A stretch of 64,000 nucleotides of DNA from Nocardia sp. NBC_01329 (GTDB lineage: Bacteria; Actinomycetota; Actinomycetes; Mycobacteriales; Mycobacteriaceae), in contig NZ_CP108381.1 of assembly GCF_035956715.1 (NCBI RefSeq), positions 2,790,001 through 2,854,000 on the forward strand. The letters are read 5' to 3'. Below, one piece after another: positions 33,988-42,568 of the stretch. A program made the position numbers and the translations under genes. The notes beneath the pieces were generated by a model. The model was not told the DNA's origin. It saw nothing but the letters and a program-made list of their open reading frames with translations, and searched no databases. How positions within the stretch are numbered: position 1 is the first letter of the stretch; each line of letters starts with the position of its first letter.

Positions 33988-35195
33988 GCTCGCGCTCCTC
34001 GCCTTTCCCGGGTCCGGCGCGATGCCGCGGCGCGACGCCCGGCGACCGAACGACGTGAGGATGCGGATTCGCGGCGTTCGTCCTCCTCGTCCTCTTCGCC
34101 CGCGTCCTCTTCGCCCGCCTCGGACTCGGCCGCGCCGTCGGACTCGGCCTCCTCGTCTTCGTCCGCGTCTTCGTCTTCTTCGTCTTCGACTGGCTCTTCG
34201 CCCTCCGCCCCGTCGTCCTCGGCGTCGTCCTCGGCACTCTCCTGCTCCGCGCGTCGCGCGGATTCGTCGTCCTCGACGACCTCGCCGTCGCGGATCTCCC
34301 CGTGCCAGCCGACGATATCGTCCGGATTCAGCAGAGCTTCGGTCATGACATGGCGTTCGAAGGCCTTGAGTTCCAGACGACATCGACGACCGGCCGCCCG
34401 CCAGAGATTGGCGGTCTTCTCGAAGAAACCGTTGGGGTGATATTCGAGCACCACGAGGATCCGGGTGAAATTCGGGCCGATCTCATGAAATGTGACCGCC
34501 CCGTCGATATAACCTTTGGCGCCTTTCGAGCGCCAGATGATCCGCTCGAACGGCACCTGTTCGAGGATCGTGGATTCCCAGGTCCGCCGCGACCAGAACA
34601 CGTGGCCGGTAAAGGAGACCTTCTCATCGGAGACCTGCTCGACCTGTTCGACCTTCTTCATGAACTTCGGGAAATCCGCGAACTGGGTCCACTGGTCGTA
34701 GACGAGGTCGACGGGAGCGCCCACGTCGAGATGTTCGACGATATTGGTCAGTTTGGGTTTCTTCGCCTTGGAACCCTTGCCGCCACCGCCGGTGAGCGAA
34801 TCCTTGGCCGATGTCACCGTGTCCTTCACCGACTTCCCCAGTTTGCTCATACCCGCGCTCATCACCGCCCGCATCGGCGAGGCGCCTTCGGAGAGCTTTT
34901 CGGCACCCGTCACGGCCGCGAGCAAATTCCCCCCGTCGCCGCCGGCATACTCGTTCAACCGACCGGCCGCCCCGGTCACCCGGCCCGAAAGCCCGGATAC
35001 CGCGCGTTCGGCCAGGGTTCCGGCGAGGTTCTGCACCGATTGCCGGAGCAGGTCGCCGGGGGTCGCCTCCGTTGCGGTCCCTCGGGCAGCCGCACCGGCC
35101 GACGACGCCGCGCGGGTAGCCCCTCTCGCGGTGCCGGTGGCCGTCTTTCCGACTCCCGAGGCGGTATCGCGCAGCGTCTTCGCCATCGCTGTCAT
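33984..35195 (-). CDS. SRPBCC-domain gas-vesicle-cluster protein (GvpZ-like)
   Basis: A 403-residue protein. Residues 1-140 are Ala/Gly/Thr-rich and helical. A START-like SRPBCC (cyclase/dehydrase) domain at about 145-300 includes [32 protein letters not shown] and [16 protein letters not shown]. The tail is unusual: about 60 mostly acidic residues followed by a Ser/Arg-rich end. SRPBCC proteins recur in Streptomyces gas-vesicle operons (often called GvpZ), with unknown role; lipid or hydrophobic-surface binding is a guess. The ATG at 35195 overlaps the preceding stop; an ATG at 35186 is also possible. Confidence 0.83.
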   Translation of the reverse strand: MTAMAKTLRDTASGVGKTATGTARGATRAASSAGAAARGTATEATPGDLLRQSVQNLAGTLAERAVSGLSGRVTGAAGRLNEYAGGDGGNLLAAVTGAEKLSEGASPMRAVMSAGMSKLGKSVKDTVTSAKDSLTGGGGKGSKAKKPKLTNIVEHLDVGAPVDLVYDQWTQFADFPKFMKKVEQVEQVSDEKVSFTGHVFWSRRTWESTILEQVPFERIIWRSKGAKGYIDGAVTFHEIGPNFTRILVVLEYHPNGFFEKTANLWRAAGRRCRLELKAFERHVMTEALLNPDDIVGWHGEIRDGEVVEDDESARRAEQESAEDDAEDDGAEGEEPVEDEEDEDADEDEEAESDGAAESEAGEEDAGEEDEEDERRESASSRRSVAGRRAAASRRTRERRGARA

Positions 35196-35775
35196 CTCCT
35201 CGTGCGCCGTACGGGCGCCTCGTCGGTCTCCGCGCGGGTACGACGCCGGCGCGTGGCGGTCGACGATTTCTCCGCCGTACCCGACGACCGGGCCGACGTC
35301 CGGGAACCGGCCCGGCTCGTTTTCGCCGGACCGGTCCGGCGGGCACGCGGCCGCGGCGCCGGCTCGGCATCGCGCTCGTCCGGGGGTTCGTCGAGGTCTT
35401 CGTCGGCTGCCTCGGGTTCCGCACTCGACCGGGCTTCGTCCTCGTCCTCGACGTCGGCCTTCCGACCGCGACCCACTTCCTCGGAGACCGCGGGCAGCTG
35501 CAATCGCTCGTTCAGCGCATCGACGCGGTTACTGGCCGCGGTTACGGCCGCCGACCGCACCGCACCCAACAACTCGCCCCGGACCGTTTCGGTGATCTTG
35601 GTCAGCTCCGTGCCTCCGAGCGCCGAAGTCCCGCGATCGAGCAGTTCCCCGGCGACCCCGGTGGATCGCTTCGACATCGCCGCCCCCGCCAGTCCCAATG
35701 CCCAGCGCATTTTGCGGGTACGACCAGCAGATATCCGACTCCCACCCCTATCGCAATTCTTGCTCCGCCTTGCAT
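35192..35775 (-). pseudogene. Gas-vesicle-cluster protein (GvpY-like) with N-terminal frameshift
   Basis: The first gene of the gas-vesicle operon. An ATG at 35775 with AGGAG upstream begins MQGGARIAIGVGVGYLL, after which the frame shifts: the expected GRTRKMRWALGLAGAAM lies in the next frame and continues to the stop at 35192. Inserting one G near 35724 would join both parts into a protein of about 194 residues, with a glycine-zipper-like N-terminus and a charged Arg/Ser/Glu-rich tail. This arrangement (GYLLGRTRKMR) matches small proteins found beside SRPBCC genes in actinobacterial gas-vesicle clusters. It could be a true mutation or a sequencing error. Without repair, translation could only begin at an internal ATG (35710) lacking a good ribosome-binding site. 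Confidence 0.65.
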
Positions 35776-36003
35776 GCTCACTCCTGACTCGCCTCGAACA
35801 CCGCTGCGCATCGAGACGGGAGCGGTGGAGACCAGAGACCCCGAGAAATGGGATAGATCACATTATGGTGGACGAACTCCAGCGTATTCCTGGCTACCCC
35901 ATGGGGTCGATAGGTGTGGCGTGTGAATATTCGGCGCTTCTCGATATCGGTGAAATTCCGTGGCGGTTCCGGGCCGAGGCCGCCGCCGGAGAAGCCTCGC
36001 CGC

Positions 36004-37383
36004 TCAGTTCCTGATCAAGGTGATGGGCAGTCCGTCTTTGGGAAACGGAAGCGAGTGATAGTCCATCGGCGGCACGTAACCGGGGTCCACGGTCCAGTGG
36101 TATTCGCGCAACAGCCGATGCATGATCGACTTGACCTCCAGACCCCCGAAATACATGCCGATGCATTTGTGCACGCCGCCCCCGAACGGCTCCCAGGCGA
36201 AGCGATGCGATTTGTCCTCACGGCGGTCGGCGCCGAACCGCGCGGGGTCGAAGCACATCGGATCGGTCCAGTAGTCCTCCATCAGATGGGTGAACTGGAT
36301 ACCCACGATCACATCGGTCCCGGCGGGGATCCGAACGCCCTCCACGACTGTGTCTTTCACCGCGTACCGGACGAGCACGGGAACGGGGGCGCGCAGACGC
36401 AGCGCCTCGCGCATCACCAGATCGATCGACTCCAGTCCCTCCACCTCGGCCATCGACGGCGCCGGCCCGAGGGCGAGCGCCTCGGCGCGGCAGCGTTGCT
36501 GCCAGTCCGGATGCTGGCCGAGGTACTGCAGGATCGTGGAGGTGGTGATGGTCGAGGTGTCGTGGGCCGCCATCATCAGGAAGATCATGTGGTCGACCAC
36601 GTCGTCGTCGCTGAACCGTTCGCCGTTCTCGTTCTCGACGTGGCAGAGCACCGAGAAGATATCGTCGGTCTGCTCGGCACGTTTGGCAGGCAGATAATGG
36701 CGGAGGAATTCCTCCAGCACCTTGCGGCCGCGATAGGCCCGGCCCCACCGGGTGAACGGCGCGTTGATCCGGACGATACCGGCGGCGGCCTGGACACAGG
36801 CGATGAACGCCTTGTTGATCCGGTCCATCTCGGCTTGCCCGGTGTCCTGTACGCCGCCCATGAACAGATCGGCGGCGATATCGAGCGTGAGCTGCTTGAG
36901 CTTCCAGTACGACGGGAATTCGGTACCCGCTTCCCAGCTCGCGACACCCTGTTCGACGGCCGGGTGCAATCGCTGAGTGTAGGCCTCGAGCCGGGTTCGG
37001 GTGAATGCCTCCTGCATGATCCGCCGGTGCGTCAGATGCTCCTCGAAGTCGATGAGCATGAGGCCGCGCCGGAAGAACGGGCCGACGAGCTCGGACCACG
37101 CAGGTTCGTTGGCGAATGCTTTGTCCCTGTTCTGCAGTGCCGCGCCACAGGCGTCGGGACCGAGCAGCATCACCGCGTTCTTGCCGAGCGCGCGGAACGG
37201 CGCGACCGGGCCGTAGCGCTCCCAGCGGCCGCGGGAGAGCGCGACGGGATCTCGGGCGTATTCCAGGACCTGCCCGAGCAGGGGCAGTCCCCGGTCGTCG
37301 CGGTGCTGGACCGGGATGGGCCGCGGTGTCGCCGACCCGGTCGCAGCGGCTTCTCGGCGTGGTTCCAAGGCCTCGGCCTTCAT
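36004..37383 (-). CDS. Cytochrome P450
   Basis: A 459-residue P450 with I-helix MAAHDTST (acid/Thr pair at 275-276), ExxR as REALR at 326-329 and the heme loop FGGGVHKCIG with Cys407. The conserved Gly of the I-helix is replaced by Ala/His (AAHDT). Size and motifs resemble steroid- or terpene-oxidising soluble bacterial P450s. It has no adjacent ferredoxin or reductase. Divergent from a TetR gene, which probably controls it through the dyad at 37429-37444. The ATG at 37383 is used. Confidence 0.93.
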   Translation of the reverse strand: MKAEALEPRREAAATGSATPRPIPVQHRDDRGLPLLGQVLEYARDPVALSRGRWERYGPVAPFRALGKNAVMLLGPDACGAALQNRDKAFANEPAWSELVGPFFRRGLMLIDFEEHLTHRRIMQEAFTRTRLEAYTQRLHPAVEQGVASWEAGTEFPSYWKLKQLTLDIAADLFMGGVQDTGQAEMDRINKAFIACVQAAAGIVRINAPFTRWGRAYRGRKVLEEFLRHYLPAKRAEQTDDIFSVLCHVENENGERFSDDDVVDHMIFLMMAAHDTSTITTSTILQYLGQHPDWQQRCRAEALALGPAPSMAEVEGLESIDLVMREALRLRAPVPVLVRYAVKDTVVEGVRIPAGTDVIVGIQFTHLMEDYWTDPMCFDPARFGADRREDKSHRFAWEPFGGGVHKCIGMYFGGLEVKSIMHRLLREYHWTVDPGYVPPMDYHSLPFPKDGLPITLIRN

Positions 37384-37428
37384 GGCTCACCTCGTGCTCA
37401 TGTGGCAGTGATCACGTCAAGACTGATT

Positions 37429-37444
37429 CAGGAAGTACATCCTG
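37429..37444. promoter_or_regulatory. Candidate operator between P450 and TetR genes
   Basis: CAGGAAGTACATCCTG is a near-perfect dyad centred on GTAC (one mismatched pair), flanked by GTCAAG (37416) and CTTGAC (37450) half-sites. It lies midway in the 100-base divergent promoter region, the usual site for TetR repression of both genes. Confidence 0.5.
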
Positions 37445-37483
37445 TCAACCTTGACTCGCGGATCCCTGTGGCATGCTGAGAAC

Positions 37484-38095
37484 GTGGCCGTGCAATCAGG
37501 GGTCTACCGGGGCGTGAGCGCGGCCGAACGCGCTGCCGAACGCCGCGCGCGACTCCTCGAGGCGGGGCTCACGGTCTGGGCGAATCCGGAATCGCGGACC
37601 ACGATGACCGCCGTCTGCGCCGCGGCGGGGCTGAGCGAACGCTATTTCTACGAGAGCTTCTCCGGACTGGACGCACTGCTCGAGGCCGTCATGAGCGGAA
37701 TCGCGGTAGAGATCGAGGAGACCAGCCGGCGGGCCGCCGAGGACGCCGGTCAGGACCCGGCCGCGCGGGCCCGGGCGTCGATCCATGCATTCGTCCGACT
37801 GCTCGTAGACGACCCGCGCAAGGGGCGGGTCGCCATCGTGGAGTCGGTCGCGGTACCGAAACTGCGGCAACGACGGACCGAACTGCTCCGCCACCTGGCC
37901 CATCGGTCCGCGCTGGAGGCCCGCGAATTCTTCGGCCCCCGGGACCGCAGCGAGAACGCCGACGAGACCGCGGGCCTGCTGTTCGTGGGCGGTATGGCCG
38001 AACTCGTCACCGCCTGGCTGGACGGCACCCTGCGCGCCTCCGCGGACGAGATCGTCGATGCGGCGTCGCGCGCCCTGGTCGGCCTCTACCGCTGA
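37484..38095 (+). CDS. TetR-family transcriptional regulator
   Basis: A 203-residue regulator with an N-terminal helix-turn-helix: AERRARLLEAGLTVWAN, then TMTAVCAAAGLSERYFYESF. The C-terminal domain is alpha-helical with no assigned ligand. The GTG at 37484 is used; a TTG at 37451 is possible. Divergent from the P450 gene, which is its likely target. Confidence 0.88.
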   Translation: MAVQSGVYRGVSAAERAAERRARLLEAGLTVWANPESRTTMTAVCAAAGLSERYFYESFSGLDALLEAVMSGIAVEIEETSRRAAEDAGQDPAARARASIHAFVRLLVDDPRKGRVAIVESVAVPKLRQRRTELLRHLAHRSALEAREFFGPRDRSENADETAGLLFVGGMAELVTAWLDGTLRASADEIVDAASRALVGLYR

Positions 38096-38097
38096 CA

Positions 38098-38135
38098 GCC
38101 CGCGACACCGGGGTCGGCCCGCGACACCGGGGTCG
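38098..38135. repeat. Tandem duplication of a 19-bp unit
   Basis: Two exact copies of GCCCGCGACACCGGGGTCG lie head to tail directly after the TetR stop. No stem structure with poly-U is formed, so a terminator role is not supported. Confidence 0.85.
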
Positions 38136-38206
38136 GGCAGCGGCGGGCCGCTGATCGATCGCACCGGAGCCCCGGCGCGCGGTGCGTTACGGCAGCTCGG
38201 CCGGAA

Positions 38207-39208
38207 TTATCCGGCCGGGACCGCGCCGTCGAGTTGCGCGCCGTCGAGTTGCGCGGCGACGAGTGCCTCGAGCTGAGCACGGCCCGTGGTGCCGAGGGCA
38301 CCACCCAGCGCCGCCGACAAGCGTTCGAACGGATCCTCCAGTGGTAGCGCCGCCAGCGCCGACGCCAGTTCCGGGATCGTCCACAGCGCGTCCTTTTCGA
38401 TCTGCTCGCCGCGATGCCATCCGTGGTTCACCGCGACCGAACCACCCCGCACCGAGAGCACTTGGCCGGTCAGCGGGCAGTCGGCCGCGACGAGGTAGGC
38501 CACCACCGGTGCCAGGGTCACCGGGCCCTTCGGATCGAACGCATCCCCCTGCGGCACCTCGTCCATTGTCGGCACCGATTCGGTGAGCCGGGTGCGCACC
38601 ATGGACGGACTGACACAGTTGACCCGGACGCCGAGCCGCCGCAACTCCAGAGCATGCACCGTGGTCATCGCCGCGACCCCGGCATTGGCGGCGGCGTAGT
38701 TCGTCTGGGTGGGCAGCGGATTGAGCAGGCCGGAACCCGATGACGTGTTGACCAGCGACCGGTCGATGCGGTCACCGGCGGCGAACCGATCGCGCCAGTA
38801 GGCCGCCGCGTGCCGGCTGACGGCGAAGGTTCCCTTCAGCTTCACTCCGACCACCTCGTCGAATTCTTGCTCGGTGAGCCGATCCAGCGGCCGGTTGGCT
38901 TCGATCGCCGCATTGTTCACCACAGCGTGCAGATCACCGAATTCGTTCACGGCGCGGGCGATCATGGCTTCGGCGGCGGCCCAGTCGGACACACTTCCGG
39001 TATCGGCCACCGCGTTGCCGCCGCGCACACGGATCTCCGCTACGACAGCGGCCGCCACCGACTCGTCGCCGCCCGATCCGTCGATACCCACCCCGGGGTC
39101 GTTGACCACGACATTGGCGCCCGCTTCGGCCAGGTACAGCGCCTCGGCTCGTCCGATCCCGCGTCCCGCGCCGGTTACCAGTACGGTCCGGCCAGTCAGC
39201 TCGCTCAT
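38207..39208 (-). CDS. Short-chain dehydrogenase/reductase
   Basis: A 333-residue SDR. It has the cofactor motif TGAGRGIG at about 13-20, NNAA at about 97-100, the active-site Ser in VNTSSGSG, and Tyr/Asn in TQTNYAAANAGV, where the usual Lys of YxxxK is replaced by Asn. That substitution could lower or abolish activity. A C-terminal extension contains LDGAQLDG from a 15-bp DNA duplication at 38223-38252. The ATG at 39208 follows GAAGGAG. The divergent TetR gene and the operator at 39246-39275 suggest regulated expression. Confidence 0.85.
   Translation of the reverse strand: MSELTGRTVLVTGAGRGIGRAEALYLAEAGANVVVNDPGVGIDGSGGDESVAAAVVAEIRVRGGNAVADTGSVSDWAAAEAMIARAVNEFGDLHAVVNNAAIEANRPLDRLTEQEFDEVVGVKLKGTFAVSRHAAAYWRDRFAAGDRIDRSLVNTSSGSGLLNPLPTQTNYAAANAGVAAMTTVHALELRRLGVRVNCVSPSMVRTRLTESVPTMDEVPQGDAFDPKGPVTLAPVVAYLVAADCPLTGQVLSVRGGSVAVNHGWHRGEQIEKDALWTIPELASALAALPLEDPFERLSAALGGALGTTGRAQLEALVAAQLDGAQLDGAVPAG
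38223..38252. repeat. Tandem 15-bp duplication in SDR 3' end
   Basis: Two exact copies of GCGCCGTCGAGTTGC encode the repeated AQLDG at the C-terminus of the dehydrogenase. The duplication is in frame and outside the catalytic domain. Confidence 0.85.
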
Positions 39209-39245
39209 CGCTTCTCCTTCATCGGTGCCGGCCCTGACCGGCAAT

Positions 39246-39275
39246 GTGCACTGGTGCAATTATGCACTAGTGCAC
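39246..39275. promoter_or_regulatory. TetR operator GTGCACTGGTGCA-ATTA-TGCACTAGTGCAC
   Basis: Two 13-bp arms match at 12 of 13 positions around a 4-base spacer; each arm itself contains a GTGCA/TGCAC dyad. It lies between the SDR start (39208) and the TetR start (39306) and should control both genes. Confidence 0.8.
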
Positions 39276-39305
39276 ATTTCTCGGACAAGGGGTTAGTCTG
39301 CTCGG

Positions 39306-39899
39306 ATGGGCGAGACGACAGGGCTGCGGGACCGGAAGCGCGCGGAGACCCGCGCGGCCATCATTCGCGCCGCCACGGATCTGTTCCTCGACCGCGGTTT
39401 CACGGCGACCTCGGCGACCGATATCGCGACCGCGGCCGGTGTCTCGAGACGGACCTTCTTCCTCTACTTCCCGGCCAAGGAGGATGTCCTCTTCCACCAC
39501 TTGGAAGCACATATCCGATCCGCGGTCGACACCCTCGACGGGCTGGACCCCGGGGCCACTCCGTGGGATTCGGTCCAGGCCGCGGCACTCGCGCTGGTCG
39601 ATGCCTTCGATACAGCGACCGACCGCTCCGACGAACTCGCCGACGTCCGCGCCGATGTCGTGCGCGGTGCGCGCGGCATCCCCGGATCCCTCATGCTGCG
39701 ACTGCAATCCGCGCACACCGAACTGCTCGGATCCCTCCGGGAACGGTTCCCCGGCCCGGAGCTGCGGCCGGTGCTGGCCACCCATCTCGGCGCGTGCCTG
39801 GGGGCAGCGGTCGCCGCCGCCGTCTCCACCACACCCGCCGAGCGCGCGACCGCGATGCGCGCCGCGATCCGCCGCGCCGGAGCCGGTTTCGGCGAGTGA
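39306..39899 (+). CDS. TetR-family transcriptional regulator
   Basis: A 197-residue regulator with helix-turn-helix residues 12-60: TRAAIIRAATDLFLDRG, then SATDIATAAGVSRRTFFLYF. The Phe/Tyr-rich recognition helix and the PAKEDV that follows are typical of the family. Divergent from the SDR gene with an operator between them. Confidence 0.92.
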   Translation: MGETTGLRDRKRAETRAAIIRAATDLFLDRGFTATSATDIATAAGVSRRTFFLYFPAKEDVLFHHLEAHIRSAVDTLDGLDPGATPWDSVQAAALALVDAFDTATDRSDELADVRADVVRGARGIPGSLMLRLQSAHTELLGSLRERFPGPELRPVLATHLGACLGAAVAAAVSTTPAERATAMRAAIRRAGAGFGE

Positions 39900-39927
39900 C
39901 GCCGCCGGGCCGGGACTTGCGCGACGA

Positions 39928-40689
39928 TCAGCGGCGGTCGAGGGCTACCCGGGACAGTGTGTCCAGGGCGTATCCGATGACACCGATCACCACGATCACC
40001 GCCATCACCTGGTCATAGGCGAGCTGGTCGCGCGCATTGAGGATCTGGTAGCCGAGACCCGAGCGCACGCCGAGCATCTCCGCCGGGACGAGAACCACCC
40101 AGGCGATCCCCAAACCGATCCGAATGCCCGTCTGCACCTGCGCACGGATCGCGGGCAGGATCACCGCCGCGAGCTGTTCTCGCCGGGAGGCCCCGAACGA
40201 GCGCGCGACCAGCAGCAGCCCGGGATCTATCGCCCGGACCCCCGCCGCCGTGTTCAGCACGATCGGCCACACCGATGCGGCCGCGACCAGGAAGATCACC
40301 GGCTGGTTCCCGATACCGAACAGCGCCACCGCGATCGGCGCCCAGGACAGCGGCGAAATCATCCGTAGGAACTGCACCACCGGTGCCACCGCCTGTTCGG
40401 TGGCGGCGTGCAGTCCGAGCAGCAGCCCCAGCGGGATACCGACGGTGACCGCGATCAGCAACCCCACCAGCAGGCGCCACATACTGACCGCGATATCCGG
40501 GAGCAGCACCCCGCGGTCGAACAGTTCCCCGACCGCAGCGGGGACATGCTGTGGGCCGAATTCGCGCAGCAGCGAATCGGGTCCGGCAAGCAGATCGGTG
40601 AGTATCCACCACAACAGCAGGGCGGCGGCGACCGCGGCGAGACGGGGCAACCAGGAGGCGGTCCGGGGCCGGGTGTCGACGGTGTTCAC
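39928..40689 (-). CDS. ABC permease, probable sulfonate/organosulfur importer
   Basis: A 253-residue permease of the SsuC/TauC/NrtB type with about six membrane segments and the EAA loop GVRAIDPGLLLVARSFGASR. The GTG at 40689 overlaps the stop of the binding-protein gene (GTGA). Last gene of the leader-peptide-controlled operon. The sulfonate assignment follows from the operon's leader peptide and oxidoreductase genes; nitrate or bicarbonate uptake would be the alternative for this family. Confidence 0.85.
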   Translation of the reverse strand: MNTVDTRPRTASWLPRLAAVAAALLLWWILTDLLAGPDSLLREFGPQHVPAAVGELFDRGVLLPDIAVSMWRLLVGLLIAVTVGIPLGLLLGLHAATEQAVAPVVQFLRMISPLSWAPIAVALFGIGNQPVIFLVAAASVWPIVLNTAAGVRAIDPGLLLVARSFGASRREQLAAVILPAIRAQVQTGIRIGLGIAWVVLVPAEMLGVRSGLGYQILNARDQLAYDQVMAVIVVIGVIGYALDTLSRVALDRR

Positions 40690-41840
40690 GATGGGTCGAT
40701 CTCCTCGATGCGGGTGAGCCGGTCGGGCAGGCCGAAGGCGGCCGGACCGCCCGCGTGGGCGAGCGCGGCACGAACGAAACGGTCGTCGACGAGTGCGTCG
40801 TGTACCCGGTCCGGGTCCAGGGCGGCGAGGAAGCGGGTATCGCCGTCGACAACGGTGTCGTGCATGGCTGCCACCAGCGCGGTGGTGAAACTCGGGAAGG
40901 GGAAGGGCTGGAATCCGATCCGCTGCGGCTGCCAATCCGGGTGGCGGACCGGGAGCGTATCGGGATAGGTGAGAGCCTTGGTGATGGCGGGCAAGGGCTG
41001 TGGCAGGTAGGCGCCCGCGAGTTGTTTCGCGGCAGCCGGACGGTCGGCACCGATGCGCAGCTGCGCCGCGACGACCGCGTCGGCGACCGCCTGCGCGGCC
41101 GCGGGACGCCGGTCCAGCAGCTCTTGGTGCACGACCAGCGCGCAGCAGGCGTGATCACGCCACAGGTCGCCGAGGAACCGGTGGATTCGGCCGACACCGC
41201 GGAGTTCAGCGACGGCGTTGAACGGGTCGGCCACGGTGAAGGCGCTGATCGAACCGTTGGCCAGCGCCGGGACCATATCCGACGGGCTCATCACGACCAG
41301 TTCCACCGTCCCCGCCGAACGTGAGGCCGCGCCACGGATCACCGGGCGTAAACCGTTCGCGCGCAGCAACTGCTGGATCACGATGTTGTGGATGGACCAC
41401 CAGAACGGGATGGCGACCTGGGTTCCGGCCAGCTGCCCGAGTTCGGTGATCCCGGACGCGACCGTCAGCGCGGAACCGTTGGTGTGGTTCCACCCCAGCA
41501 CCCGCGCCGGTGCGCCGAGACCGAACCGCAGCTGGACCGCCATCGGCATCAGCAGGTGCACGATATCGACCTGCCGGGTGAGGAACGCTTCGGCCAGCGC
41601 CGCCCAGCTGCGGAACAACACCGGTTCGGCGAGATCCGCGGCCGCGGCGCCGCGGTCGGCGACGAGCAGCGGTGCGGCATCGGTGATCGGCAGATAGCCG
41701 ACCCGGAGTCGCTCACCGCCGGTATCGCGCCGCTGCGCCGCCGCCCGGCCCAGGTCGGCCAGGCCGGCGAGACCGCCCGCCGCGACGAGTCCGGCACACC
41801 CGCAGAGCAATCCCCGCCGCGATATCGACGGGGCGCTCAC
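40686..41840 (-). CDS. ABC substrate-binding protein (NrtA/SsuA type), exported
   Basis: A 384-residue binding protein. Its N-terminus, SRRGLLCGCAGLVAAGGLAG, combines a twin-arginine-like RR with a Cys at about 13-15 that may serve as a lipobox, so it is exported, probably as a lipoprotein. The mature domain has the NrtA/SsuA pattern: RVGYLPITDAAPLLVA, VDIVHLLMPMAV, then AIPFWWSIHNIVIQ. The GTG start overlaps the ATPase stop (GTGA). Confidence 0.85.
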   Translation of the reverse strand: MSAPSISRRGLLCGCAGLVAAGGLAGLADLGRAAAQRRDTGGERLRVGYLPITDAAPLLVADRGAAAADLAEPVLFRSWAALAEAFLTRQVDIVHLLMPMAVQLRFGLGAPARVLGWNHTNGSALTVASGITELGQLAGTQVAIPFWWSIHNIVIQQLLRANGLRPVIRGAASRSAGTVELVVMSPSDMVPALANGSISAFTVADPFNAVAELRGVGRIHRFLGDLWRDHACCALVVHQELLDRRPAAAQAVADAVVAAQLRIGADRPAAAKQLAGAYLPQPLPAITKALTYPDTLPVRHPDWQPQRIGFQPFPFPSFTTALVAAMHDTVVDGDTRFLAALDPDRVHDALVDDRFVRAALAHAGGPAAFGLPDRLTRIEEIDPS

Positions 41841-42568
41841 GACGTCACCGCCGAATCCCGGTAGCGGTCGATGATCCGCTGCCGCAACCGGTCCCGTTCG
41901 TCCGCAGCACCGAGCTCGCGGAACTCTTCGCGCACCGTCGCGCCCGCCCCGATGAGTACGATCCGGTCGGCGAGCCGGAGGGCTTCGTCGATATCGTGAG
42001 TGACCAGCACCGTGGTGCAGCCGATCTCCCGGACCAGATCGGCCAGCCAGTCCTGGAGGTCGGCGCGGACCGCCGGGTCGAGCGCGCTGAACGGTTCGTC
42101 CAGCAGCAGCAGTCGCGGCCGCACCGCCACCGCCCGGATCACCGCGACCCGTTGCGCCTGCCCGCCGGAGAGCTGATCGGGCCGCCGGTCGGCGAGCCCG
42201 GCCAGGCCGAAACGGCCGAGCAGTCCGTCCACATGGTCCGGGTCGAATCCGCTCCGGTGTCGGGCGAACCGGCCACCGAACCGGACGTTGTCCCGGACGG
42301 TGAGCCAGGGCATGAGCAGCGGCTGCTGGAAGACCATCCCCGTAGCCGGGTTCTCGGCCTCCCCCGCGGCCCAGCTGATCTCGCCCTCGTCGAGCCGGTC
42401 CAGGCCGGCGACCACGCGCAACAGCGTCGATTTACCGCTACCGCTGGCACCGAGCACCACGAGCAGCTCACCGGTGCCGATCCGTAGATCGACGTCGTCG
42501 AGCACCGGGTCGTGCCGGCCCGGATAGGTTTTGCGAGCACCGGCTAGTCGTACTGCGACAGTTCCCAC
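41837..42568 (-). CDS. ABC importer ATP-binding protein (SsuB/NrtD type)
   Basis: A 243-residue ATPase with Walker A GASGSGKST, signature LSGGQAQRVAV, Walker B LLLLDEPFSALD and the H-loop in LVTHDIDEAL. The start is the GTG at 42568, 25 bases inside the preceding gene; the same frame is open far upstream only because of antisense-like composition. Works with the binding protein and permease that follow. Confidence 0.88.
   Translation of the reverse strand: MGTVAVRLAGARKTYPGRHDPVLDDVDLRIGTGELLVVLGASGSGKSTLLRVVAGLDRLDEGEISWAAGEAENPATGMVFQQPLLMPWLTVRDNVRFGGRFARHRSGFDPDHVDGLLGRFGLAGLADRRPDQLSGGQAQRVAVIRAVAVRPRLLLLDEPFSALDPAVRADLQDWLADLVREIGCTTVLVTHDIDEALRLADRIVLIGAGATVREEFRELGAADERDRLRQRIIDRYRDSAVTS

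Noticed and set aside
35914..37479. 521-codon plus-strand open frame opposite the P450 gene
   Set aside because: The minus strand encodes a complete P450 with all motifs; the plus frame shows no domain.
38098..38135. 19-bp tandem repeat as the start of a CRISPR array
   Set aside because: Only two head-to-tail copies with no spacers and no cas genes in the window.
38810..40018. Large plus-strand frame covering parts of the SDR and TetR genes
   Set aside because: Composition artefact; the genuine genes on the other strand or frame have complete motifs.
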